A stretch of 64,000 nt of DNA, taken from NCBI GenBank assembly GCA_003254925.1, contig QANZ01026347.1, forward strand, positions 71,624 through 135,623. The letters are read 5' to 3'. The notes beneath the pieces were generated by a model that was not told the DNA's origin, ran no database searches, and saw nothing but the letters and a program-made list of their open reading frames with translations. Shown here piece by piece: positions 1 to 10,127 of this stretch (within the stretch, counting starts at the first letter, position 1; the number at the start of each line of letters is the position of its first letter). Position numbers and translations under genes: made by a program. The DNA is from Chamaecrista fasciculata (Eukaryota > Streptophyta > Magnoliopsida > Fabales > Fabaceae).

Positions 1-349
1 ATATCTATTACTGACATTGATGACCTAGTCGTTAAGTGCACATGTGACACGTTTAATGTCACATATTTAACTATGTAGGACCACTTAGGGTTTGAAATTT
101 AGGAATGCTTCAATAATTTAAGTTTTATGGAATCTTCACGTGTAATACAAAAATTTGGGTCTGACTCAATTTTAGGTCGGTCTAATTGTGTTTGTTAGTC
201 CGGTTCAATTGGTGCCATATAAGCATTTAACATCCATTTCATCAAATAAATTTAATGGATTCTAACTGAGGGACTAAATAGTTGACGATTATGATAAATG
301 AGGGACTGAGTAGACTATTCCAACAAATGAGAGACCAAATAGTAGGTTC
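1..349. other. Left-edge intergenic DNA, no gene
   Basis: No coding exon is recognisable. The stretch is AT-rich. Its last ~110 bases carry phrases of the 'dispersed non-coding repeat' sort (several GGGACTAAATAG-like motifs), which resemble degraded transposon ends seen elsewhere in the window (for example 46380-46440 and 52950-53000). I cannot assign a family. Confidence 0.4.
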
Positions 350-607
350 CTCTTTAGTGCACTTTTGGTCCCATAACTATGACAAAGGTTTCATTTTGGT
401 CCCATAACTTTTTTTGTTGCAATTTTAGTCTCATAACTTCTCAAAAGGTTCCACCGTTAGTCCCTTGGGGAATTCCATCCATATTTAGCCGTTAAGTATG
501 ACGTGGCATAGTGACTAGGATCATGATGTGGCAAAATAAGATGAAGTGGACTGAAATAGGATCTATATGCAACATATTAGAACTTATCTATACCCAACCA
601 CAATATA
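350..607 (+). repeat. Left terminal inverted repeat of the Pack-MULE
   Basis: Reverse-complement match to 1482-1739 over about 258 bases with scattered mismatches. The outer part consists of repeated 'GGTCCCATAACTT' phrases. The inner part contains TGACGTGGCA and ends in CCACAATATA. Confidence 0.85.
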
Positions 608-674
608 CCTCTTCACTCTGTAGATTTTCTTTCAGCCACCATTTCGTGATTCAAAAACCCCACCCAGCACAACA

Positions 675-1344
675 ATGAATGCTTCTGATCCCGCCGTCTC
701 CGGCGCCGGCAACAGCGGAGTTCAGATCCAAAACCCGACCCGAATACTCCCGGACTTTCTCCAGAGCGTGAATCTCAAGTACGTGAAGCTCGGATACCAC
801 TACCTCATCTCCAATCTCTTGACTCTCCTCTTGATTCCCGTCGTTTCCGCCATTGTCGTCCAAGCTTCACAAACAAACCCCGACGATATCTGCAACCTCT
901 GGCTTCATCTCTAGTACAATCTCCTCACCGTCATCGTCTTCTCCGCCTTCCTCGTCTTCGGATCCATCGTTTATCTCTTGACCCGACCCAGATTTATCTA
1001 CCTCGTCGACTTCTCCTGCTACCTCCCGCCGGCGAATCTCCAGGATAAATTCCACCAGTTTATGGAACACTCAAAACTCACCGGCGACTTTGAGACTCCT
1101 CCCTCGAATTCCAGCGCAAGATCCTCGAACGCTTCCACCTCGGCGAGGAGACCTACATCCCGCTGGCGATGCACCAGATCCCACCGGCGGCGTCGATGGC
1201 AGCGGCGAGGGCGGAGGCAGAGGAGGTGATGTTCGGCGCTCTCGACAATCTCTTCGCGAACACGAAAATCAAACCCAAGGATATCGGAATCTTGGTGGTG
1301 AACTGTAGCCTGTTCAATCTGACGCCGTCGCTGTCGGCGATGAT
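675..1344 (+). pseudogene. 3-ketoacyl-CoA synthase (KCS) 5' fragment, captured and broken
   Basis: This encodes the N-terminal ~220 residues of a KCS, the condensing enzyme of very-long-chain fatty acid elongation in the ER. Telling phrases are LPDFLQSVNLKYVKLGYHYL (N-terminal membrane region), [55 protein letters not shown] and PSLSAMI, in family order and without introns, as in most KCS genes. The frame from 675 is open to a TAG at 912-914, which sits where the family has Gln (HLQYNLL), a CAG-to-TAG change. The same frame resumes through the second membrane segment until a one-base frameshift near 1100, after which the sequence continues in the next frame. It stops before the catalytic Cys-His-Asn residues, so it cannot be an active enzyme. 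The bases just upstream of the ATG look like captured 5' UTR. Confidence 0.9.
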
Positions 1345-1478
1345 CACGTGCAGAGGAAGTCTCGTCGCTGCCGCTTTGGTCGTTCGACTCTGGCTGAGGA
1401 TCCCATCGACTTCGTCGGCGCCTTCTGCTTGAAGTCTCTTCTTCCCCATCAGATTGGTCCCTGTCAGTACCACTCTTT
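1345..1478 (-). pseudogene. SF1/BBP (branch-point-binding protein) fragment, captured in antisense
   Basis: On the minus strand this stretch reads [13 protein letters not shown], then [20 protein letters not shown], then SDETSS. The block [16 protein letters not shown] resembles the N-terminal region of plant splicing factor 1, just before its conserved RKSRWADDEPKP segment. The reading frame runs on without a stop into the antisense of the KCS fragment, which shows that the join is artificial. The fragment is short (~45 codons) and low-complexity, so the identification rests on that arginine-rich motif and on family knowledge. Confidence 0.6.
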
Positions 1479-1481
1479 GTA

Positions 1482-1739
1482 TATATTGTGGTTGGGTATA
1501 GATAAGTTCTAATATGTTGCATATAGATCATATTTCAGTCCACTTTGTCTTATTTTGCCACATCATGATCCTAGTCACTATGCCACGTCATACTTAACGG
1601 CTAAATATGGATGGAATTCACCAAGGGACTAACGGTGGAACCTTTTGAGAAGTTATGGGACCAAAAGTGCAACAAAAAAAGTTATGGGACCAAAATGAAA
1701 CCTTTGTTATAGTTATGGGACCAAAAGTGCACTTAAGCC
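1482..1739 (-). repeat. Right terminal inverted repeat of the Pack-MULE
   Basis: Partner of 350-607. Its outer end reads GTGCACTTAAGCC, matching the outer end of the element at 46803-47232. Confidence 0.85.
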
Positions 1740-3115
1740 TTATTTATTTACTTTTTTAACATCTGGTACAAATGAGAAATGCTTAATTGGAGTTTGGGGC
1801 GAGAATGTAATTTCATATTTTGGCGGTGCCGGGACCCATGAGAAAGGTACGCGAAAGGGGCCTTCATCCATACTTGATGATCTACACTTGCAGTTACGGT
1901 GGTTGCTTGCTTCGAAGTATCGCAATGGCGGCCTCTCCACCTACTTCAGTATCCGAATCTCACTTTTTTGCTACCGTCTACGGTGATTCCTTCGTTTTCT
2001 CCATCGCTACATTTTCTTTCAATCGCCTGAAACCTTAATGCCTAAGAAATTACCTACTCATATATTGATGAACTGTGTGATAAATCCAACGCCGCATTAT
2101 TTCAATATTGTGTGATTCGATGTTCTTTCAATGGACTATACGCCAAATTAATTATACGGTTGGGCCACAATTCTCTGACTCTGTGTGCATTAAAATCTGA
2201 TGGTTCTGCTAAACCTTGCAGTCATATTAAATGAACTCATAGGTGCTACTGACCAAGTGAGCTGGCTGATCATTATTAACTTTACAGAACCTTGCTTATT
2301 TGTTCATTTGAAAACAGATTACTACTAAATACTAATTTTCCGTTCTAAGAAATAGAAGATCTACGTGATTTATTTCTTCGTTGTTTCTAAGCTGATAGAC
2401 ACACTGTCTCTCTGAGTATGCACATTGTGATTTCTTTCTTTCTTAATCTTTGTTTTCGTTTTCTTTTTGTTGATTTTGTTCCTGATTTTTTTTAGCATAT
2501 ATCTTTTCAGTTCAAACTTCAAAATGCTTTGGAATACATGTATGTCTCATCAGGGAAGGTTCTATTCACATTTCTTTTCACCTAGTCGTTAGATACCTAG
2601 CATTATTTGACAACTTCAACTTAGACTCTAAATTTTTGCTTTTGCTCTGTTCAAAGTCATTAAGAATGTACTGATGTACTCTTTCTAACATTAATATGTT
2701 TCTGTTTCTGTTTCTGCCTTTCTTTTCCCCATAGAAGAACCATTTGCAATGAAAGTAATGAAAATTATATTCTAATAGAGGAATAGATAGCTAAAAGTAA
2801 AGAGTAGGCAGAGAACCCTAGAGGAAGAGAAGAAGCAATTTCAAAAATCTGCTTATGCTGTTCGGGACGTGCTCAAGAAAAGGGATTAAACAATGAAAGA
2901 CTTAATTCTAGACCTCATCACGCGAGATTTGGTTTTAAAACAGGAAGTTCGTCATCTTCCCTTTGAGGCATGCTTTTTCTCAATAAAATATAGTGCTCCC
3001 TTGTGTTGACTATCGAGTGTCATGTATTATTAAAATGTTTAGTCTCTCTCAGTACTATCACTTGAAATAGCAACATATAAAAAAATCAGCCTCTGCTCAT
3101 TGCTCTCTTTTACCT
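1740..3115. other. 3' flank of the K+ channel gene; no confident gene
   Basis: AT-rich, non-coding in appearance. Two weak items: a 37-codon open frame starting at 1925 (MAASPPTSVSESHFF), which has no recognisable homologue, and a stretch at ~2815-2965 on the plus strand that reads like decayed coding sequence (EEEKKQFQKSAYAVRDVLKK, then a stop, then TMKDLILDLITRDLVLKQEV). I do not recognise either. Confidence 0.35.
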
Positions 3116-6100
3116 TTAGAAAATATATAATTCATCATTTTCTCTTAACACATTCAGTTCTTCTACTTCTGAGCCATCAGCCATAAGAATCTTCTTGCTT
3201 CCTTTTCTCCCAAACTTTTTATCTGCATATACAAACTGTTGTCAATGTATTCTGATCTCCTTCACTTATCTCTTATTATATGAATACCTAGATAAAGCTT
3301 AAGCAATATTTTCGTTTGTCAGCTGAGTTGACTCTGATTTGCATTCTGACGTAGCTCTTATCGAGTTTGATTCTCTGTCTCATAGAAGGGTTTTGAATTA
3401 TTTAACCCTGCCCTGTTATGATTTGTTGTTCACTTATTTTACTTAAAACTAATCTCTAAGCACATAATGAAATTGAAGGATGGTTTTTCATTCCCAATTG
3501 TTTCTTTCTGTTTTATATTATACGTACTAATTAGGCTTTTTCATTTCATTTCTTAACAACATTTAAACCTTACCATGAAGTCATTAGTGTCACCCAGAAA
3601 ATTCTAGAGTCTAGATTCATGCATGCGTACATCATTTATGTAGTTTTACCTGCCAATTGGAGAAGATCTTCCTTTGTATATGGGAGAAGTATGAGTTTTT
3701 GAGAGGTTATATTCTCCATTTTATTTTCTGTAGGATGATGTCCATAAATTTTTACTCTGGTTGAGACTAGGCTTGACAGTTGACTAGAATTTTCTGTCTT
3801 TCCTGCAAACCATTAGCATGAGTCTTTATCAATAACTATGTAAGGGCTGAATGAAGAAAACAACTTAGGGAACCTTTTCCATCTAATTATAGGCCAGTAA
3901 GATAGGGTTTGATTAGTTTATCTCACTGAATTAATGTTGCGATTTAGATGCTTTTAATCACAATTGAAATGGTTAGCTTAGACACCCAGAAATTTTTGCT
4001 TCCACGCGTGACTCAGGATTGGCTATGATAGTATCTTGAATCAGGATCCAACAGTTGAGCAAAATCTCAAGTGCGCACAACGGCACAAGTGCCTATCAAC
4101 GTTTCTGGGTGCTGTAAAAAGAACCCTTGACCGGCCGTGGTCCCAGTCATATTGGTTCTACACATTGTCTTCACTCTACACACTGTAGACTCTTAACATG
4201 TCTAGCCTACAGAAATTAAAGTTACCTTCTTTATGTGGATCATCTTCATGATATCTTGAAATTTCATCATTTATACCCTCTTCTTGTGTTAGATGCTGCA
4301 AGAAATGCATAGTAACTTTCATATCTTATACTAACTCATAATTTATGACACAATTCATTGATTGTATATGATGTCATCATTATAATATTTTACTTCTATG
4401 TACCATGGAATCTTCAATTTATTTTTATTTTTTAGGGGGTCTAAAATGGATTTTCCCATGCTGCACAAATATAGATATACCTCAAGATATAGGTCAACCA
4501 GCAAATCTGTTAGATATGGTATTTCTTCTAGCACCTTGTTTTGTGAGCTCCTCAAGTACTGAGAGTGGAAGAACCAGCAATAACAAACGGATGGGTGTTA
4601 GCATGGGGATGGAGATAGAAACTTTGGATAAACGAAATGCTTATGTTCCTTGGTCATCAACTCTTAATATTCCATATATCAGTAATTATTTTACTAAATT
4701 AAGGGGTGATGGGTTGTATCTATCATTTTCTAATTTGAAGAGACATACATCCTTATGTTTTCTTATAAAACTACTGCAAATTTGAAGAAATGCAGGTGAA
4801 ATTTGATGTTATGATTAGCATGAGTGATGAATGACGTGTTGACATGAAAGAAATAGCATCATGCTATATGTATGAACTGTCAAACCTGAACGAAGTTGGT
4901 GATAATTGCTTTACCATCGTCACTATATGGTTGTACCAACTGCTTAAAATAATCATGACTGATTCGTATGACTCGAGTGTATCTCCTACATCTCACTGTA
5001 AAAGGTTGGGGGATATTCAGCATAACTCCTATTTCTCCAGCCATACCTCCAGATTCTAGTCTCAACAAAAGCTGAAACACTTGTCTGAGTTCAGTAACAC
5101 TGTAATAATATGTTAACTTGAAAATACGGATACTGGTTTTGAATTTTATATAAATATTTGGTTCATTTGATTCTCTTCCAAAGCTACTCGGAGTAGGAAC
5201 ACATGTCATGAGTTAATGACCATTTTATTTTGGATAAAATTTTGTACCTTCCGGGAAAAAGGTTTATGGGATCCCATCTTACCAGTTCAGTTCCATTCTT
5301 GCATATTAACACATCCTACAGTTAGAAACAGTTAAGTTTGCATTTCAGAGTTCGGACAACTACAAGAGTAAAATGTGAGTAAAGCATAAATATTTTACCA
5401 CTGCTCCAGATACCAAAATATAGAAATATGATGGCATCTCATGTTGTATGACAATGTCAACCTTTGGCGGGTAATACTCTTCTTTTATTTCTGACACCTG
5501 TGATAAAGTTCTGCATCTATTAGTTGCTGTTGACATATTAAAAACCTTTCGTATTACTACCTACAGGAGAAGAAAAGCTTTTACCAGTTGGGCCATAAAA
5601 TCATCAGAGACTCCTTTAAATAAATAAGCATTTTCAATTATGTTACGGAAAAGATGCTGAGCAATGCAGGATCTGATTGCCTTGGGAAGGTCTTGTAGCA
5701 CTTCTTCTTGCTGTAGCTTGGCTGTTTGAAACTTCAATTGCATGTGAGCCAGCAATTGCTCTTTCAACCCTTCTGGGAGTCTATTTTTGCTTGCATATTT
5801 CAGTATTTGGTTGATGGCATCCCTCTACAAAAGTAGGCGAAGAACTTTAGTTTTTGGTATAGCCTTTCTGATCAATTTGAAGACTGAGTGATGATTGGAA
5901 ATTGGAATATATTGCCTATTTTAAGCCATTTTTATAATATCCCGTTTAATAAATTGACTGGCTTGAAGAAAGCAATCGTGTTTACAACTCTCATGAAATC
6001 AAATCCTGCTTGATAATCATAATCAGGGAGTGCTTGTTAGGAGCATGGGAAAGTGGGAAATGGAGATGGTGGAGTGAAAATCAACAAGGTATGTGGACAT

Positions 6101-7909
6101 GATATTTGTCTAGGCTTTAAATACATCCTCATCTTCAGTCTTGCAATTTTCCATCTTCTCATTTTCTATCCTACCAAATGCACCCAAAATTTCCGGTAAG
6201 CTTTGCTCTTCATATTGTGTTATTGGTTTATTTCTTTTCTTCCCTTCCTGCTGCCCTAGCTGTTCTATTGTAAGGTGGAAAGTTTCAACTTTCAAGATGT
6301 CTTAAATATGATTGTTCTTTGGAATTAGAAACCTGATACTACTTTCGGTTTTATTTATTCTTCGTGTAGATGGTTTTATTTGTTTCATTGTATAGGGCGT
6401 ACAAGATTTGTCATGTTTAGTGCTATAAATTGCAAAACTAAGTGGAGGGCTTAATTACTATACCATGGAAACGGTTCGGATTGTGCTATGGACGACCAGG
6501 CTTGTCATGTTTCCGATTATATATGCAGTGAGGCCAATGTTAAATAGTATATATAAGATACTGAAAAGTTTCTCCCCTGTATTTACAGCATGCAAATCTC
6601 CATAGCCAACAGTAGTAAGGGTGACAATAGACCAGTATATGGAATATGTGTAACCCAACCAGATGTTTCTGTCTTTAAAATCATGTATCTTCTTTCCAAT
6701 CCATGTGTTCTCCGGGGTCTTGTTTTGGGTAGCCAACCAGTAATACATGCATCCTGCGAAGTGCACTGCAAATAGTGTAACCTGTAATAGACCAACGAAA
6801 TGTGAAACATGAATAAACTGGCGTAATTAGGCAATTTGGTCAGTATTAGGATCAACGATCTAGACATCTAGTAGAAGATGCACTTACACATATAAGTTTG
6901 CTAAATCTTGTTGCAGAGTAGCTAATTCTTATATCTTTCTCTAGCCTGCGGAAAAATTGTGTAGTTTTGGTTACGTATACCAAAATATGTGGGGAAATTG
7001 ATCATCCGTTAGGAAAATCATTCTCTTTAGATATATACGTTAAAAAATAATTTTTGTTGATAGATTTGCAGGGAAATTAATCTTGATGATCTGTAAGTTT
7101 TTTAACATTAAATTGATGGTCTTTTAACGTTGCCGTTTTAACTTGTAACTTGAGTGCTTGGAATTTACCTTGAAAAAAGCTGGCTAACACGCCTTAATCG
7201 CCAAAGCCTGAGCATATTTAGGAAACCGAAGACCTCACTTTCGCATGCTTTGCCTTTCAGAATTCCGCATATCTGCTGAAATGGCAGAGTTGCTGCAACA
7301 TCCATGGGAAAATGTATCTTTCTGAAGTACCTGTTAAAAGACTTATGGTGAAGACACCAGTATCTTTGTAAGTATGACTATCATCAACACTGGCAAGAAT
7401 ATTTCTTATTACTTTAAAAGGTTGAGGCATACTCACCTGATGGCTATCTTTTTATGGTCATCAACAAGGAGATAGGTTGAGGTGTCCAAGTACGCCACAA
7501 AGAAAGTTAGGATTATATCAATGGCGAAGAAGGCATCAATTACTAGATCAACGGGCAACAACGATCTAATTGCTACCCTTTTGAAAGCTAGCTCGAATGG
7601 AGATGCCCATGCAGAGTAAACAACAAGTGCCACAAGGAATGTCTGCCACAATCTTCATTTGAAGAAAAATAAAAAAAAGAACTCTAGTTCTGTTATATAT
7701 GAGAGGAAAACGATCAGAGAAGGTTATGTGAAGAATATAATTTACCGATATCTACGATCAAAGGGAGCGATGACATGTTTTCTAAGGTTTAAGTAAGCAT
7801 CATCAACAATGTTGGTGCCAAATGCTGGTAAGTCGCTACTATAAATTGAGGGCAAGTTTCTGATTTCATCATTCGAACCTCTTCTAACTTGTAATGGCAG
7901 TGGTACCAT
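3116..7909 (-). CDS. KAT3: Shaker K+ channel subunit, KAT3/AtKC1 type
   Basis: 13 exons, minus strand: 7746-7909, 7437-7652, 7169-7330, 6888-6945, 6464-6781, 5585-5824, 5399-5497, 5248-5315, 4886-5060, 4481-4558, 4226-4295, 3650-3802, 3116-3222; 635 aa. All introns fit GT-AG and the phases close exactly. An in-frame TAG three codons upstream fixes the ATG at 7909. Six-transmembrane core: S1 in [20 protein letters not shown], basic S4 in [13 protein letters not shown] (~aa 165), selectivity filter TTVGYGD with GYGD at ~aa 259-262. A cyclic-nucleotide-binding-like domain follows ([16 protein letters not shown]), then a C-terminal KHA domain ([10 protein letters not shown] ... [10 protein letters not shown]). 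There is no ankyrin block, which excludes AKT1/AKT2. The closest family pattern is AtKC1, known as a silent plasma-membrane subunit that tunes AKT1- and KAT-type inward channels. Paralogue assignment is inference; family is certain. Confidence 0.94.
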
Positions 7910-8456
7910 GCTTTCTAACTAGAGAGCGAGAGAGAGAAAGAGAAGCTCTTGTTTGTTATGAGCGTTGTATGCGAGTTATTAGTTAAAAACCAAGAAGGAT
8001 AATCAGTGGCTGTTGGTGGGAATCTTTCATATGGGCTGAACTATGTGTAGTTTTTATCGTAGTTAGACAGAAATTTGACTTCGTTTATAGCTAAAACCTA
8101 GTTATTAGCTCCAAGTTTGGAGATAAAATGAACTTAAATACCTTGAAGTCAAACGGATTTTCCTTCTCACAACAAAGTAACTAGAAGGGTCTGAATATTG
8201 GACTTTAGTTTTTGCTTAAGTTGGTATTCCTTAGATTAAATGGTTACTATTTTGAACCGGACACTAATATATGCCTTAAACTGGTCATGTTGCGTTGCTA
8301 GATGAAATATACAAAACTGCCTCCATTGGATGTGCTGTACTTTATGCCAAAAGTGCCACAATAAGCTCACGAAGAAGAATGTCACCTCACAATTCTTATT
8401 ACCAAGTCACACTACTTTGTCATTAACCTCCTTATAAAATTTATTTTAGAATCTTA

Positions 8457-8606
8457 CCTATAAACATCTTTTGGAGCATATGAAAAAGCTGTTGGAGCCT
8501 GTTTTTGTAAGTTACTGAAGACTGGGCGTAAAAGAAAACATTGGCGGGATAACTGATGCTTTCTGCTTTAGTCTGGATCCCAAAACAGATACGATGTTCT
8601 CTGAAG
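8457..8606 (-). pseudogene. Duplicated fragment of ZFYVE26-like exon 22
   Basis: The plus-strand sequence here matches ~17840-18023, inside exon 22 of the large gene downstream, in the same orientation. Shared phrases are TATAAACATCTTTTGGAGCA, ATGAAAAAGCT, TTTTTGTAAGTTA and GATCCCAAAACAGATA. The copy lacks about 30 bases present in the parent near 17868-17890 and has many substitutions. It has no usable open frame and no flanking exons, so it is a relic of a small segmental copy placed upstream of the K+ channel gene. Confidence 0.85.
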
Positions 8607-9190
8607 GTAAGATTAATTTATCACATAGTTTTTAAAATATTCTAAATAAAAAAACCTAGTTCTATTACCTTAGTGTATTTGATTTCCATCTTCGCATTTT
8701 TCTTTTCATATATCAAATATGTTATTAATTAAAAACAATAACTATTTTTAGTTTCACACAATGAAAATAAAAATATTACCCGGTGAGATTATTTTTTCAA
8801 TCATTGTTTGAATTACTGCCTTTGAACTTTTGGAATAAATCCAAAATTGCGTAAATGATGATAGTAGGTAACTATGATTTCTGAACTTGGATCTGAATAT
8901 GAACAGGTATTAAGATTATTTTTATCTTTAAACTCCTCGAATAATTTAATCCTCATATTTGAATCTAAAGTTAAAGAAATTTTAAAATTAAATATTTTTT
9001 ATTAGTATAAGACTTATTTTTATTAATTTTTTGAATTTATAAACTATTAAAAATAAAAAAAAAAATCATAAATTAAAATACTTCAATATGTATGAAATAT
9101 TTAATATTTTTTTTAACATATCAACTTTTAAATTATTATATTTTCATAAATGATTAATTAGTTGTTTCAAAACCTAAATGCGTGTATGAT

Positions 9191-10045
9191 ATGAGAAGTT
9201 CTCTTGTTAGGGTTTGGCGTTTTGCTAAAGAAGTCTCCAACTTCGTTTCAACATCTTTGTCCTCTTGCTTGCTTCAGCCAAAAAGCAGCATCCCTTCTGT
9301 TAAGTATTTTGTTTTGTTTTTTACTTTTTTTGGCAACTTTTTGTTAAGAGGTCATTATTAATCAATTAATTTTGAATGACGGTAAATGTTTAGTTTTATT
9401 CCAAGTTAACATCATTTCCCAAATATATCAAACAAATTTTAAATTAACAAAGATATCCTTATTTAAAGCTCATATTTAGAGATCTTCAAGGTGTGTTATG
9501 TTCATCTGCTGTCTTTTAGTTTTTCCTAGAGGAGTAAACTTGATTTGATTTGTTATCTATTTAAACTTGCAGCATTTTATATTGATTGATGTTTGTATCA
9601 TATATAATATGAAACGAAATGAACTATACTCTAAAAAAAATTTTAAAAAATCGCAACTACATATTTCAAAATTGAAATGACAAATTAAATTGAAAATTCA
9701 TAAACCCAAAATTGAAAAGCTAAAAATTACAATTTACAAATCGAAATGACAAACTTGTGCTGCTTACATTGGCAGGTTTCATCTTTTTTTCCATCGTTTT
9801 CTACAGGCAAAAAATTTTATAGAACAGGAAATTATAGCGAGTGCTCAAGACTTTCTGCTTAGCCTTGTGATATTTGGGACTACAACAGCAGCCGCAGGCA
9901 GCAACTTCAATATTTGGGGCCTAATTTTGAGTCCCCTATGTTTCCATCTATCCAAACAATCCAAAAGTCTTTGCTTTAGCAGTTAACACATGATTCGAAT
10001 GCCTTTGGATTTGAGCTGCTTCGATGAGAAATGCTGGGCTAAGCT
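9191..10045 (+). pseudogene. Unidentified two-exon gene fragment with stop codons
   Basis: A first exon-like frame starts at 9191 (MRSSLVRVWRFAKEVSNFVS ... QPKSSIPS) and ends at a GTTAAG donor near 9300. The start is Arg- and Ser-rich and acid-poor, as in mitochondrial presequences. A second coding-like stretch begins after TTTCTACAG near 9806: KFYRTGNYSECSRLSA, stop, PCDIWDYNSSRRQQLQYLGP, NFESPMFPSIQTIQKSLL, stop, QLTHDSNAFGFELLR, stop. Two stops are TAG where CAG would fit and one is TGA where CGA would fit, so decay by C-to-T change is likely. I do not recognise the family. An unlisted intron arrangement is possible, but three in-frame stops argue for a pseudogene. Confidence 0.45.
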
Positions 10046-10127
10046 CGATTTTCAGAAATCTAGCGCAATACCAGAACAATCATATACAAAAACTTCACAG
10101 AACATGTGCTCTCCGCTAGCCTTAAAC

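Larger units (their letters stand above)
350..1739. mobile_element. Pack-MULE: Mutator-like element carrying fragments of two host genes
   Basis: Two ~258-bp terminal inverted repeats (350-607 and 1482-1739) enclose an 874-bp interior. The repeats begin with a GGCTTAAGTGCA-like end, clear on the right and decayed on the left, followed by tandem GGTCCCATAACTTTT-type motifs. The same ends occur in the 430-bp element at 46803-47232, which has a 9-bp target duplication and so places the family among Mutator-like elements. The interior is not transposase. It holds a 3-ketoacyl-CoA synthase fragment on the plus strand and an SF1/BBP-like fragment on the minus strand. I found no matching 9-bp duplication at 341-349 versus 1740-1748, so this copy is older or its left border is eroded. 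That it is a Pack-MULE is inferred from structure; the TIRs and captured coding sequence are seen directly. Confidence 0.85.

Noticed and set aside
1820-2038. 72-codon open frame resembling a small secreted protein
   Set aside because: No homology, no kept splice or promoter signals; likely chance in the flank of the Pack-MULE.
4405-4785. 126-codon plus-strand open frame
   Set aside because: It is antisense to exon 10 and flanking introns of the K+ channel gene and has no family features.
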